A stretch of 64,000 bases of DNA from Adenophora triphylla var. japonica (GCA_022495995.1 JAFEMH010000751.1:558001-622000); one strand, 5' to 3'; positions 31,786-43,981 are shown, counted from the stretch's first letter. Program-made: numbers and translations. The notes: generated from the letters alone by a model not told the origin.

Positions 31786-33512
31786 ATATCCCAAAGGAGA
31801 AAAGCTTTATTTTCAAAACAAAAATCGATACTCGGTATATAGGTGGAAACCACTTGCCCTTCCTATACACTCCCTGATGTGGGAGTTGGGATAACCAGCG
31901 GTTTAACAATCCCACGTACCAGTATCCCTTTTTGAAAAAATTTTTGAAAAAAAAATAAAAGAAAGCTTTTCCCTTTGAGTGGGTTAGACTCCCGTCGCTG
32001 ATTTCATTAATCGTGCTTGCTTTCTTTACCTTGCATTGCATCATTTGCATCTTGGAATCTGTGCATACTTTGAACGGGAAACAACCCGAAAAATAGCAAA
32101 GGAGTGGAACCTGGAAAATTGATCCATGCAGTCGTACGGCTCAATCCTCCTTGGATTCTGACCGGGCGACCTCAGTGGCAATTCCACCAGGAAAAATCAT
32201 GGTTAATCTGGCAGTCCTAGCAGCTTGGGGCTATTCAGTTCCAAGACTGATCGGGCTCCAGAAAATTTACGTGCTTACGTGTTGCATTTTCCCCGTCCCG
32301 AAAATCATTCCTTTAAAACACATTTCTGAAAATCTCTGTTTTAACTCAAAAAGGAACATTTTTAGGAGACCGCACACTACGCGCACCTGATATATCCTGT
32401 ACACTTTGCACGCACGTCCTTCAAACCCGAGGGTGGTTCCAGCTGCAGTCACGGACAGCCTTACGATGCTCCCGGGCGCGCACGGAATCATCCCAACCTC
32501 CCCATGGCAGCCAGTGTCGACCAATGCATAGTCCGTGTCACATGTTTCAAAAAACCGTGACTTTTTGGTTGGTTTTTGGTCTAGTCCATGTCATATAGCC
32601 CAGTTCCATACCCTCGTAAAGGTCAAGCCTTAGTTCATAACGGAAGCCAAGATTTTCGCTCAAGCGGAACTCTGCCAAAATTCCGACAAGGAAAAATTGG
32701 CGAGATCTTGACTCCGACATTGACTCTGACCTTGACCCGCACGGAATGCGTAAGAGTCAAGACCGAGTCTTTGCCAACAAATCAAAAGATCTTTCGCTCA
32801 AGCGAAGCTCTGCCAAAATTCCGACAAGGAAAAATTGGCAAGATCTTGACCCGGCATTGACTTCGATTCTAACTCACGCCCGGCGTATGCAACGAAGTTC
32901 AATGTGACACTGTGTCATCCGGCTTTTGCCGCCCGACCCATGCCTATTATCTTCTCAGACATTACCGAAAGTCAAAACGTCATTCGCTCAAGCGAAATTC
33001 TGCCAAAATTCTATCAAGGTAGAAAGACGAGACTTTCCCAGTATTGCCTTGACTATAATCCGCATCGCTCGTGCGTTAAAAGGTCCTATGACCTGCTAGA
33101 CCCGTTAGGAGCGTTCTTTACTCTCGGTCGGTGGGATCCGCGTGCCCTATAGGACCCTCGCCCGGGGCTGTCCACCCTGGGAGGTCAAAATACAGGTGGA
33201 ATACGATGGGCTTATAGACGTAGTGACGGAACCCACTGATCTAGGATCTAGAGTAGTTGCGAAAAAGAAGGGCAAAATCCCTTTTCCAACCAAATAGATA
33301 TTAATAAAAGACACTGTTTTAAGTAAACTGGAAGATTCTAATTTGCATATTGCCTGAGCCTTCAGCTTAAACACCTACCCCGAGTCTAAACCTTTCCTAT
33401 CCCTTTCCCGCAGCGAGAAAGAAGTGGGTGAGAACACCGGGTCAGCGACTTGTTAGCGCAGAATTCTCAGACAGTTCGCCAGAATCCTCGCTTGGTCGCC
33501 CGTAGAGTCAGA
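31786..33512 (+). other. E6 leader with three TTCGCTCAAGCGAA repeats
   Basis: No convincing ORF in 1.7 kb. The palindrome TTCGCTCAAGCGAA lies at 32793-32806 and 32983-32996, and with one added G at 32655-32669. Each is followed by a CTGCCAAAATTC string and, in the first two, by GACAAGGAAAAATTGGC. The rest is unremarkable. Confidence 0.7.
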
Positions 33513-34388
33513 ATGTCCGATTCGACAGAGAACAGCACTGGTTTGGGTAACCAGATGACTAGGGAAGAAAAGCTAGCCTATAGCCAATCCCCTCCTCCAT
33601 CCACATATAATCCATTGCCAAAGACTGTCCCTTTTCAGTCTTCCCCAACATCCCGAGCCGTCAGGGTCCCGACACCCTTGCAGCCTTTGCATTCCCCCGT
33701 GGGACTCTTTTCCTCCTCTCGGCCTAATCCAAATCTCCTTACCCTGGAATCCCAGTACCGCCCTGACCTCTCTAATTTCGTCAACGCCTGTGAATTTGCC
33801 TATCTCTCAGACAGTGGTAGTGAAGAATCAGTCGGAAATGAGAATAGGAATGGATGGATTTACAGTGATGATGACAGTTCAGTAGAAGGAATGGACTTGG
33901 AGTCAGCGGAAGTGAAACCCAAAGGGCAAGATGAGGTAGAAAATCACAGACCTGGAATAAGGGATGAAATCACTTCAAAGTGTATTTGCAGCCTGTGTGA
34001 AGGCTCGGAAAAGGAAAAGGATGCTAGCTTAGATGAAGCCACATATGAGTCCTACATCCTAGAGTTCAATACTCCTTACAAAGACTTGGTCGGTGAATGG
34101 AGGGACTTAATTGAAGCCCTAGCTGAAAGAGGAAAGTGGGCTCCACCCGCCGATCTGGAAAACGTAAGCGTCGCTGAAGCCAAACTCTCATCAGGGAGAG
34201 TAGACTCTGTTACGGTGTTAGTAGTCACTCCTAAAACCTGGTCTGAAGAAGAGTGTATGGATGCCCTGAAAAGAGTCATAAGTCTCGAGGCGACCCCAGT
34301 CCCCTTTATGTCCCATAATGACAACGATGTTTTCTTGGTAATTCCCAAGTCAGAGGAGGAGTCCAAGATACCTTTTATATGGCGTTAA
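33513..34388 (+). CDS. E6 ORF1, unrecognised protein
   Basis: A frame of about 291 residues from ATG 33513 (it is open from a TTG at 33450). The N-terminal 110 residues are Ser/Pro-rich, then an acidic Ser/Asp stretch (DDDSSVEGMDLES), a short CICSLC motif and a C-terminal globular-looking part with VVTPKTWSEEECMDAL. I see no capsid domain and no zinc knuckle. Its place between leader and protease suggests gag, or the extra ORF1 known upstream of gag in Ogre elements. The frame ends at TAA 34386-34388, and the following ORF is in another frame. Whether this is an intact ORF1 or a frame-shifted gag start cannot be told from one copy. Confidence 0.6.
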   Translation: MSDSTENSTGLGNQMTREEKLAYSQSPPPSTYNPLPKTVPFQSSPTSRAVRVPTPLQPLHSPVGLFSSSRPNPNLLTLESQYRPDLSNFVNACEFAYLSDSGSEESVGNENRNGWIYSDDDSSVEGMDLESAEVKPKGQDEVENHRPGIRDEITSKCICSLCEGSEKEKDASLDEATYESYILEFNTPYKDLVGEWRDLIEALAERGKWAPPADLENVSVAEAKLSSGRVDSVTVLVVTPKTWSEEECMDALKRVISLEATPVPFMSHNDNDVFLVIPKSEEESKIPFIWR

Positions 34389-35977
34389 GTATCCCGACCT
34401 GCTTTTGCCCTCATTGGTCATCAAAGTTAAGACGAAAGTTCCCACGAGAGTTACTGCAGTGATACTGATGAAGACACAAATCAGTGCCGGAAGGAACAGT
34501 AGAGGAGTGGTTAGCCTGTAAGCCAAAAAGCCCAGAAAACCTTCCCGACAGTAAAGAACAGAAACCCGCCATGAGGTTTGACCCCGCAGAAATCCTTATT
34601 GACGACGGAATTTCCCACTTCAGAAAATGTTTGGCCAACGTCAAAGATGCCGTCAGAAGGCTGACCCCTAGAGAAAGAAGGGACATGCTTGACAGTGATG
34701 ACGAATGTGATCCCACTCTGTTGAAAAAATTGTTAGGTCCGGATGAGAAAGCCATTCGCCAGGCTCCAAACCCTGAAAGTGATAACTCCTGTTGCATGCT
34801 GACTTTGAAAAGTTTGAATGAGACTGTGAAGGCTCTAAATGGAGAAGGTAAAGCTGAAACCAGCCAATTGCTAAGCCAATCGGAGAGTCAGAACCCTGAG
34901 AAGGTCAGAAAGCCGTTAACTTGGGATCAGGTTCGAGAAGCAGCCCATGCCTCCAGTAGCGCCGTTAATCAGATTAATCAGCAGAATTGGCCATACGCCA
35001 GCAAGAGCCCGCCTCTGACTTTGAAAGAGCTAACAGAATCCTCCAGTGGGAATAATGACCTGGGAAAATCTAATGTCTATGTGATGACTCAGTCTGGACA
35101 AATGAGTATTGAGCAGCCTAAGGGTGACAAAAGGAATGCCGTCTCGGAGCCAAAGACAGATAAAAGGCCTTATAAGCCGGAAGTAGAAAAACCAGACTCT
35201 GATAAAGAGGATCTAGTGTTGACTCAGTTGAAGTGTACCCAGGCCAATATCTCCTTGTGGTCCCTGTTAACCTCTTCATACCCTCATAAGTTGAAGCTAG
35301 AAGAAAGTTTGGCCAAGACCATGGTGCCCATAGATGTCACCCCAGATGAGGTTGTCCAAATGATTGGAAGTATCCATTACGGAAACATCATTACCTTCAC
35401 TGACTTGGACCTGCCAAAGTATGGAGCTAGTCATAACGAACCTCTTTACATCACAGTCCAGTTAGAGGAGCGTCGATTGCCACGGGTATTAGTTGATGGA
35501 GGGTCTGCAATGAATGTCTTGCCAGCCAAGATGATGGACTTATTGGACTTGAAACCAACAGATTTGAAGCCTTCTAGTCAGACTATTAAGGCTTATGACT
35601 CCACTGCACGATCAGTTTTGGGGATTGCTACTCTCAAGTTGTGGTTCGGTAAAAAGGTCATGGACGTTGATTTTCAAGTAATTGATATTCCGATTTCATT
35701 TACTGCTCTCCTGGGACGGCCTTGGATCTATCAGATAAATGGGGTAGCCTCTACTTTGCACCAGTGCATCAAATTTCAGTCAAATGATGGCACTATCACC
35801 ACCATTTACGGAGACAGTGTCACGGTAGAAGGAACCAGCACTGGAGATATCCCGATATTGGAAATCAAACATGATGATGAAGGGTTGGCATTGACAGGAT
35901 TCTCTGTAGCTCCTTCCAAAGCACAAGTGTGTTGCACTGACCTCACCACTACTTTCGATAAAATCCCTCCTGCCATG

Positions 35978-36094
35978 AGAATGATGAGAAAAATGGGTTA
36001 TCTTCCGGGACTTGGATTGGGTAGAAGACTTCAGGGTCACAATACCATCATCGATATAAAGGAACAGACTACCAGATACGGCTTGGGGTACAAA
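35978..36094 (+). other. G-patch domain in E6 polyprotein
   Basis: GYLPGLGLGRRLQG with a later GLGY matches the glycine pattern of G-patch domains, which bind nucleic acid or helicases. E1 has the equivalent at 4896-5009 (minus). Confidence 0.75.
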
Positions 36095-37141
36095 CCGAAT
36101 TCTCGAAATGGCAGAAAAGCTAAAGGGGTCCAGCTTCATCCCTACAGTTTATCCCTAAACCATTACTTTACAAAAGGCGGGACACAATGCGATAAAAGTG
36201 ATCACCAGATCTCCTTGCAGAAAATCCTTCTGGAAAATCTTGAGAAAATGAGGGGAAAGTCAGCCAATCCTGTTCGAAGAATGTTCCTTGACTTGCCAGA
36301 CATTCCTGGGGCTACCACTACCGTTCAGAACGAGTATGTCTTCAAAGGGAACTCAGACAGCGTCAAAGAGTCAGCATCCAGGGTAATGGATTTCTCCGCC
36401 TTCGAGTTAGCTCTTCCGAAGATCAGCCAGATAGAAGCTGCCAGTAGTGAAGACAGTGAGTGGGGCTTGCTACAGTTGTTTGATGAAGAAGCACAGATCC
36501 CAGATTTGATCGACTTCAGCTCAGATGACGAGATAGTTGCCGTAATTGGAGACGGTGGTGAAAATCCTTTTGATCCCTGCACTTTGGTAACTAAGACAGA
36601 GATGCCGTTGAAAAATTGGGAGACGTTCTCAGGGCCGATAGCCAGCCGACAGCAAATGATCGCGGAGCTTGGATTGGTACCCCGTCCTTCTCAACCCAGT
36701 CGTGTCAAACACCCTGTTGTCCATACAGTCGAGTCAGGAATCTTTGAATTCCAGTCCTCTGAGTCATCCGAAGGCCTCACGCCTGAGGACTATCAAAATG
36801 TAATCGATGTCATCTTTCCCCTTATTTTGAATGAAATGACAGATCTTTCTGAGTATCCTCTTATTGCCAACTTAACAAATGATAAATTAACTCAAAACTT
36901 AACAACAGTTAATAATGAATCATTTGAACAAGATGCAAACACACTAAATGAACAATACATTAAAGAAATCTTTAAGCAGGTTTCAGAAAAAGAGGAAAAC
37001 CGGGCCCAAGCGACCGAGGAGGTTTTGACAAGTGTGAACTTCGGTACTGTCAAGGAACCTAAAGAGACACAGATTGGAAACTTCTTCCAGGGGGTTGAAC
37101 GGGACAGACTGATCGATCTGCTCAGAGAATACGTCGACGTG

Positions 37142-37146
37142 TTTGC
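37142..37146 (+). repeat. Target-site duplication of E7, left copy
   Basis: TTTGC before the 5' LTR, repeated at 45353-45357 after the 3' LTR. The reading frame of E6 RT continues exactly when one copy and E7 are left out. Confidence 0.95.
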
Positions 37147-38505
37147 TGTTGGTGTTATGCCCTAGGCCTATGATTGATAGACTAATGTGTTGACATTATT
37201 TATTATTATATGAGATGTTTATTATTTGATTATTATATGTTTTGTATATTTGTTTATAATAATCTCTGTCCCTAATTATTAAGAGAATAAATTAGTATAA
37301 TTGTCAATGGATAATCATGTGATGATTATATGCATAAGAGATGCACATTGAAATTATGGGTACTTGTTAGAGAACAAGTGACTGGACATGACCCGCATGA
37401 GATTTATGTCATGGTCAAATGTCATACTTAAATCTCATACGGTTACTTCATTTATTTCCTAGACCTAATACTATCATAACCTTACATATGATGAAAGTCA
37501 TGTTTGATTTTAGTCAAACGATATCTTAACACGATATCTATAAAGGCTATCATTGGCATGATCGGATTCATGATGGGAAGGATGATAAGTCAAGAAGGAA
37601 TTTGTCCCTCGGAAGAGAGATGTTATGCTTGGGCCCTCGATGAGTGATAATGATGAAAGTGTATGGCCGTACCCCAATGTGATTGGAATTATCATTATAC
37701 TCAAGAATCGAGAAAGCATTGAACAATAACAAGTTGACAAGGACCATGACTTGTGTTCAAATATGACATCGTGAGACAAAGGGAGAAATGGAAGTACACC
37801 ATTGGAAACGTGAACTCTTACGTTACATCATTTGGGTAGACATAATGGCTTGCTAGAGTCCGCTTATGTCTTATGAGGTTCGATATGATCGAACTCATTG
37901 CCAACATGATGTAATCCTATTGGGTCACACACAACTAGAATGAATTGGTTAAACCGGAGGAAGAATGATTGAGAGGCTCGAAGCGGCTACTTATGTCACG
38001 CGACATATCAAGCCAATGGCTTGATATACCGCGCGACATAATAGGCCAATACGCGTTTTTGACAGCCTGTCTCTCCTAATTCGATTTGAAGAGGTATTTA
38101 CACTATTGTAGTATAAATACAAGGGTTCTGTCAGACCTAAAGGTCTAGCCGAAATTTTAAAAGCAAAATTCACAATCAAATTCTCTCAATATTCTTCAAG
38201 GTTTTAGATCTAGCAATCATCAAGAAGTTGTTCTTGAATTCATTCAAAGGTGTGGATACCGAAAGAGGGTCTTCGCTCGTTCATCGATCAAGGCCTAGAG
38301 TTCAAGCAAGTTGAAGAACGAAGTTTGTGATTTGATATCACATAATCAAATCGTTCGATAGCTCAAGACCGGAAAGCGTTTCAAGGTTGGTTTAATTCTA
38401 TCTCATAGGTATTCAAATTAATTGTATAGAACGGATCCTAGGGCTTCTTGGGTTTTATGTTTTTAATGCTTAATTCCGCTGCGCATGGACCCGTAAAACC
38501 CAACA
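37147..38505 (+). repeat. E7 5' LTR (1359 bp)
   Basis: Begins TGTTGGTGTTATGCCC, ends CCCAACA, giving TGTTGG/CCAACA terminal inverts. Palindrome block at 37992-38040, TATAAATA at 38112-38119. Confidence 0.95.
37992..38119 (+). promoter_or_regulatory. E7 promoter: palindrome block and TATA box
   Basis: TATGTCACGCGACATA (37992-38007) overlaps a 10-bp-armed hairpin (ATATCAAGCC and GGCTTGATAT, 38005-38027) and is followed by a second CGCGCGACATA copy (38030-38041). TATAAATA is at 38112-38119. The 3' LTR repeats this at 44840-44966. Confidence 0.65.
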
Positions 38506-38506
38506 G

Positions 38507-38518
38507 TGGTATCAGAGC
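38507..38518 (+). other. E7 primer-binding site (tRNA-iMet)
   Basis: TGGTATCAGAGC, the standard complement of initiator tRNA-Met, one base after the LTR. Confidence 0.95.
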
Positions 38519-40008
38519 CCCGTTCGTATGATTAAGTTTGAATTAACATGCTAGGTTTAAGATATAAATTGTTTATATGCTTATTGCATGTTTTGTATGT
38601 GATAAGAATTTTTAATTGTTTATGTGAAACAATGTGAAAATCGTTTTCAATTTATGCTGAATTAAATCTGTAAAAAGGCTGTTTTATGTGATTTAATTGG
38701 CTGTAATCTGTATTGGTTCGAATCTGGAAATCCTGTAACCTGGCTGCCTATGTCGTGCGACATATCGAGCCATGTGGAATTCAGGTTAACTGGCCTGTTA
38801 CGTCGCGCGACATATCAAGCCTCTGGCTGATGTTGTCACGCGACATAATAAGCCAAAACTGGGCAGAATCAGTTTGTTCAATTTTTCTGCTATTCTGTGA
38901 TTGTGTTTACAATCTGATATGTTGATATGAAAATCTGGATGTTATAAAATTGAGTTTATAAGTCCGCGATAGATTGATTCATTGATATACATGATTAATT
39001 GATTAAAATATGATTTTAATAATTATTGCAATGTATATGAAAATCTGGATGTTATAAAATTGAGTTTATAAGTCCATGCTAGATTGATTCACTAATATGC
39101 ATGATTAATTGATTAAAATATGATTTTAATAATTATTGCGATGCATGTTTTATTTGTTCTTACATGTTAAGAATATTTTTTTTAAATTAGATGTTTAGTT
39201 GAAACATGATATTTAGTTTCCTAATATGTTTAGATTTAGACATTGTAAATTTTGGATCTTATGATTGTTTATGGAAACAAGTCATAAATACGCGAAATTT
39301 AAAAGGAAACTGATTGTTTATAAAAGGTAGGGATTATGTTGCCTAATCAGAGTTGATTTCTAAGTATGCATGTCTAGGAGAGTTCTCACAAAGGAAGAGT
39401 TGGTACTTAAGAAGTCCTTGTGGCTCACCTATCTTCCTGGGAACTTACCTGGTGCATGATTTTGACTATCTTTCTGACATGCTTATAATCTACCTTTAAA
39501 GAACCTTCATTTAACTTTTAAGTTCTTTATGCCAATTCATGATTAAAAACACTTGAGACCATTCGGATAGTTTTGGGTGGGCTTGCCATAGCAAGGTGCT
39601 TTGATTCTATTCGAATGCGAGCAAGATGAGGAAATGGTGGTTCCTATACGTTTTAAAGTGAATGAACTTAATTGGGTTATCAAAATGGTTTTGGACCCAA
39701 GGCATAAGATGAGATTAAAATATGCCTAGACATATGATGTCTTGAATTCATCTCATAAAAGATCTAAGAGTCATATATGTGATATGATTGATGTTTTCTA
39801 CCTAATTAATTTAATTTTGAGCGGTTTGCCATAGCAAACTTGAAATTGAATTAAAGTTGGATCTTAGCCCATTAAATGTATATTATGCTTATTTGCATTT
39901 GAAGGTGTATAATTTAGTGGGAGCATTTATTTAAATGCACTATACTTCTCATATGATATGTTTACTTATATGTGTTCATATTTTATGTATATCTTTTTGT
40001 AGAATAAA
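38519..40008 (+). other. E7 leader with three palindromes and a 110-bp duplication
   Basis: TATGTCGTGCGACATA (38749-38764), GTCGCGCGAC (38802-38811) and TGTCACGCGACA (38834-38845) are each followed by a TAT.A-AGCC string. 38927-39036 and 39037-39146 are a direct duplication of 110 bp with few differences. No coding frame. Confidence 0.78.
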
Positions 40009-40900
40009 TGGCATCAAACAATAATCACTTTTCACTGCGATCCTTGTCCTTGAGAAGGAAAAGTTGGAAGAGAATGGTACAAACTATATGGATTGGATCC
40101 GTAGTTTGAGAATTGTTCTCAAACAAGAGGAGAAACTGTACGTTCTCACCGAACCTATTCCACCTGAACCCGCCAATGCCGCTAGGGCAATAAGGGAACA
40201 ATATCTGAAGCACAAGCGTGACTCTACAGATGTTAGTTGCCTTATGCTCTCCGCCATGTGCAAGAGTCTTCAGAAGAATCTTGAGCACTTGGGGACAATC
40301 GACTTAAACAATCGGGCGATGGAAATGTTCCAAATTCAAGCTAGGCAAGAAAGGTACAACACGGTTGCATCCTTGACCTCATGCAAGATGAGTGAAGGAC
40401 AAGCCGTTGGTCCCCATGCTCTCAAGTTAAAGGGCCACATTGAGCATCTTGAAAGGCGCGGTTTTCCAATTAGCCAAGAGTTGGCTACCGACATAATATT
40501 GAATTCATGACCGAAAAGTTTTAGTCATTTCATAATGCACTATAACATGGGTGGAATGAATAGAAACCTTTCCGAGTTAGTTCAAATGTTGACTACTGCG
40601 GAAACCAATATTGTCGAGAAGAAAACCGATCAAGTGCTAATGGTTAACAAGGGGAAAGGGTTCAAGGGTAAAGGAAAAGCAAAGGTTGCTAATTCTAAGG
40701 CAAAGGTTGCCAAGCCCAAAGAGGCCTCCAAGCCTAAAGAGGCTAAGCCTAAGTCCCAAGAGGACGCAATCGCTTCCATTGCAATGAGATTGGACATTGG
40801 AGGAGAAATTGCGCAAAATACAAGGAAGCACGAAGAAGAGCAAAGGAGTTGCTTCAACTTCAGGTATCTTTGTTATAGATATATTCCTATCTACTTCTAG
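40009..40900 (+). pseudogene. E7 gag
   Basis: The start is probably ATG 40009 (MASNNNHF), with a shift near 40045 before EENGTNYMDWIRSLR. The UBN2/copia gag helices run through FQIQARQERYNTVASLTSC. TGA at 40508-40510 interrupts LNS*PKSF; the same frame resumes (MGGMNRNLSELVQML). A Lys-rich tail follows. The zinc knuckle is present only in another frame (about 40771-40812), where it reads FHCNEIGHWRRNC with its first Cys changed to Arg. Not functional as it stands. Confidence 0.85.
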
Positions 40901-41365
40901 TTCTTGGGTATTGGATACCGGATGTGGAACTCACATTTGTTTAAATGTGCAGGTCTAAAGAACAGAAGGATGCTTAAGGAAGGTGAAGTGGACCTACGTG
41001 TGGGGAATGGAGCAAGAGTTGCTGCATTAGCCGTAGGAACTTATGAAGTTACTTTACCTAGTGGGCTAATACTTGTTTTGAACAATTGTTATTACGTTCC
41101 AGCTTTAAGTAGGAATATTATTTCGATTTCATGTTTGGATAATGAAGGTTTTAATTTTCTTATATGTGATAAGAAATTTTCTATTCACAAGAGTGATATG
41201 CATTATTGTATCTTTGTTTCATTCAATGGCCTTTATGTTCTTGATATTGAAAATCGTGATAATGATGTCTATAACATTAACAAGAAATCTAAACCCAATG
41301 ATGTAAAACCACACTTACTTATGGCATTGTCGTCTTGGCCATATAAACGAGAAACGCATTTCTAA
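40896..41365 (+). pseudogene. E7 protease
   Basis: The active site SSSWVLDTGCGTHIC lies at 40896-40940. One base appears to be missing near 40950, so the remainder (GLKNRRMLKEGEVDLRVGNG and NNCYYVPALSRNIISIS) is in a different frame. A second shift near 41328 precedes the integrase zinc-binding domain. Confidence 0.82.
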
Positions 41366-42200
41366 ACTCCACAAAGATGGATTTTTGGACTCACATGATT
41401 ATGAATCATATGAGACATGCGAATCTTGTTTACTTGGCAAGATGACCAAGGACCCATTTACCAAAACCGGTGAAAGGGCGGGCGACTTATTAGGACTCAT
41501 ATATACCGATGTATGTGGGCCTATGAGTAGCGATGCTAGGGGAGGATTTGGGTACTTCATAACATTCACTGATGATTGTAGTAGATTTGGATATGTTTAT
41601 CTAATGAAACATAAAAGTGAATCGTTTGAGATATTTCGAATATTTCAAAATGAGGTGCAAAATCAACTTGGCAAAACTATTAAGGTACTTCGATCCGATC
41701 GAGGTGGTGAATATTTGAGCCAAGAATTTGACAGTCATCTTAAGAGTTGTGGAATCGTTTCTGAACTCTCTCCACCCGGAACACCACAATGGAATGGTGT
41801 GTCTGAAAGGAGGAATAGAACTTTGTTGGACATGGTTCGTTCTATGATGAGTCAAGTTGAGCTTCCTTTATCCTTTTGGGGACATGCACTAGAAACTGCT
41901 GCTTTCACTATAAACAGAGTTCCTACCAAATCGGTTCAAAAGACCCCATATGAGATGTGGCATGGAAGAAAACCTAGTTTGTCTTTCATGAAGATTTGGG
42001 GTTGTGATGCATATGTCAAGAAGTTAACTTCTGACAAGCTAGCACCTAAATCTGATAAATGTGTTTTTGTGGGATATCCTAAGGAAACCAAAGGATACTA
42101 TTTCTACAACCGAAACGAGAACAAAGTGTTTGTTGCTCGAAATGGTACTTTCTTAGAAAAGGAGTTTCTTCGCAAAGGAACCAAAGTGGGAGTAAAATAG
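41329..42200 (+). pseudogene. E7 integrase
   Basis: The zinc-binding part reads LWHCRLGHINEKRISKLH then CESCLLGKM. The core has IYTDVCGPM (first Asp), KVLRSDRGGEYLS (second Asp) and PPGTPQWNGVSERRNRT (Glu), followed by KTPYEMWHGRKP. The core itself is uninterrupted from 41385 to 42200, with all catalytic residues kept; the break is upstream and at TAG 42198-42200. Confidence 0.9.
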
Positions 42201-43618
42201 ATCTCGAAGAAGTTCGAGAACCCGAAAACAACATTGAACCAATGGTAGAAACCGAAGCAAGTTCACAAACCGTTGTGGAACCGGTTCAAGATGCACAAGT
42301 TCCTCGCCGAAGTGGTAGATCACGATCCGAACTCCGAGAGATATGGATTTCTCGTTACGGAAAGTGATGAAGTGGAGTTAATCGAAAATGATGAACCCAC
42401 TTGCTATCAAGAAGCGATGTCCGCTCCGGATTCGGAAAAATGGCAAGAAGCCATGAAGTCCGAATTACAATCCATGGCCGATAATCAAGTTTGGAACTTG
42501 ATTGATCCACCCGAAGGTGTAAAAACCATAGGGTGCAAATGGGTTTTCAAGAAGAAAACCGACATGGATGGGAAGGTGCACACCTATAAGGCTAGGCTAG
42601 TAGCTAAGGGATATAGGCAAACTCATGGCATTGACTATGATGAAACCTTTTCGCCTGTAGCTATGCTTAAGTCTATTAGAATTTTACTTGCCATAGCCGC
42701 ATATTATGACTATGAGATATGGCAAATGGATGTCAAAACAGCTTTCCTTAATGGGAAGTTACTTGAGGATGTATACATGATACAACCCGAAGGTTTTGTC
42801 ACCCGTAAAATTCTAACAAGGTGTGTAAGTTGCGTAAATCCATTTATGGATTGAAGCAAGCTTCAAGGAGTTGGAATCTACGTTTTGATGAAGCAATCAA
42901 GGAGTTTGGCTTTATCAAGAACGAAGATGAACCTTGTGTATACAAGAAAATTAGTGGGAGCGTAGCACTATTTTTAGTGTTGTATGTCGACGATATCTTA
43001 CTCATTGGAAATGACGTTCCTGCACTAGAGACCGTCAAGTCTTGGTTGGGAAAGTGCTTTTCAATGAAAGATATGGGCGAAGCCGCATATATCCTTGGTA
43101 TCAAGATCTATAGAGATAGATCCAAGAGGATGATTGGTTTAAGTCAAAATACTTACATTGACAAAGTCCTTAGAAGATTCCAAATGGAAAATTCTAAAAG
43201 AGGAAACTTGCCAATGTTGCATGGTATATCTCTTAGCAAGAATCAAAGTCCTAAGACTAATGATGAGCGAAAGAGAATGAATGGTATTCCATATGCTTCG
43301 GCAATTGGGTCTATCATGTATGCTATGTTATGTACTAGACCCGATATCTCGTGTGCTCTAAGCATGACGAGTAGGTACCAATCGGATCCCGGCGAACCAC
43401 ATTGGATAGCAGTCAAGAATATCCTTAAGTACTTACGAAGAACTAAGGATGTATTCTTGGTCTTTGGAGGAATGGAAGAAGATCTTGTAGTAAAAGGCTA
43501 CACAGATGCTAGCTTCCAAACTGACAAAGATGATTTCGCATCGCAGCCTGGATTTTTGTTTACGCTTAATGGAGGCACTCGTGAGTTGGAAAAGTTCCAA
43601 GCAAAGTACCGTCGCTGA
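42201..43618 (+). pseudogene. E7 reverse transcriptase and RNase H N-terminal part
   Basis: First frame (to 42854): YQEAMSAPDSEKWQEAM, GCKWVFKKKTDMDGKVHTYK, KARLVAKGYRQ, WQMDVKTAFLNG. A shift near 42820 leads to the second frame (42821-43618): KSIYGLKQASRSWN, LYVDDILLIGND with the catalytic pair, DMGEAAYILGIKI, then RNase H (GYTDASFQTDKDD). The shift near the RT midpoint and another at about 43590 prevent a single product. Confidence 0.9.
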
Positions 43619-43978
43619 TTCTACAACCGAAGCCGAGTACATAGCGGCATCCGATGCAGCCTAAGGAAGCAGCTTTGGATCAAGAAGTTCATTAGTGATT
43701 TGGAAGTCGTTCCAAGCATCAAAGACCCTATTGAACTTTACTGTGATAACAATGGTGCCATTGCACAAGCAAAGGAACCAAGATCACACCAGAGATCCAA
43801 ACACATACTTCGACGTTTCCACATTATCCGTGAGATATGTGAAAGGGAAGACGTTAAGATATGCAGAGTAGACACTGATGACAACGTGGCGGACCCACTA
43901 ACTAAGGCTATCTCGCAAGCTAAACATGATGGTCATGTTAGGTCCATGGGTATTCGATACATGGTAGATTGGGCCTAG
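43619..43978 (+). pseudogene. E7 RNase H C-terminal part
   Basis: Reads AEYIAAS near 43634, then DPIELYCDNNGAIAQAKEP and RSKHILRRFHIIREI, with DTDDNVADPLTKAISQ. It ends TAG 43976-43978, four bases before the polypurine tract. The frame differs from the part upstream. Confidence 0.87.
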
Positions 43979-43981
43979 TGC

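Larger units (their letters stand above)
34484..37146 (+). pseudogene. E6 protease, G-patch and N-terminal pol, cut by E7
   Basis: The frame runs 887 codons to the E7 insertion. Residues 1-240 are charged linker without a capsid or zinc knuckle. Residues about 243-315 match the pre-protease block of E1 (LTQLKCTQANISLW, GNIITFTDLDLP). The protease site is LVDGGSAMNVLP with D338 (about 35495) and LLGRPWI at 410. The G-patch lies at 499-537 (35978-36094; GYLPGLGLGRRLQG ... YGLGYK). An acidic spacer leads to LLREYVDVFA, the N-terminal edge of RT. At 37146 the E7 LTR breaks codon GC|A; the frame resumes at 45353. This stretch itself is stop-free. Confidence 0.88.
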
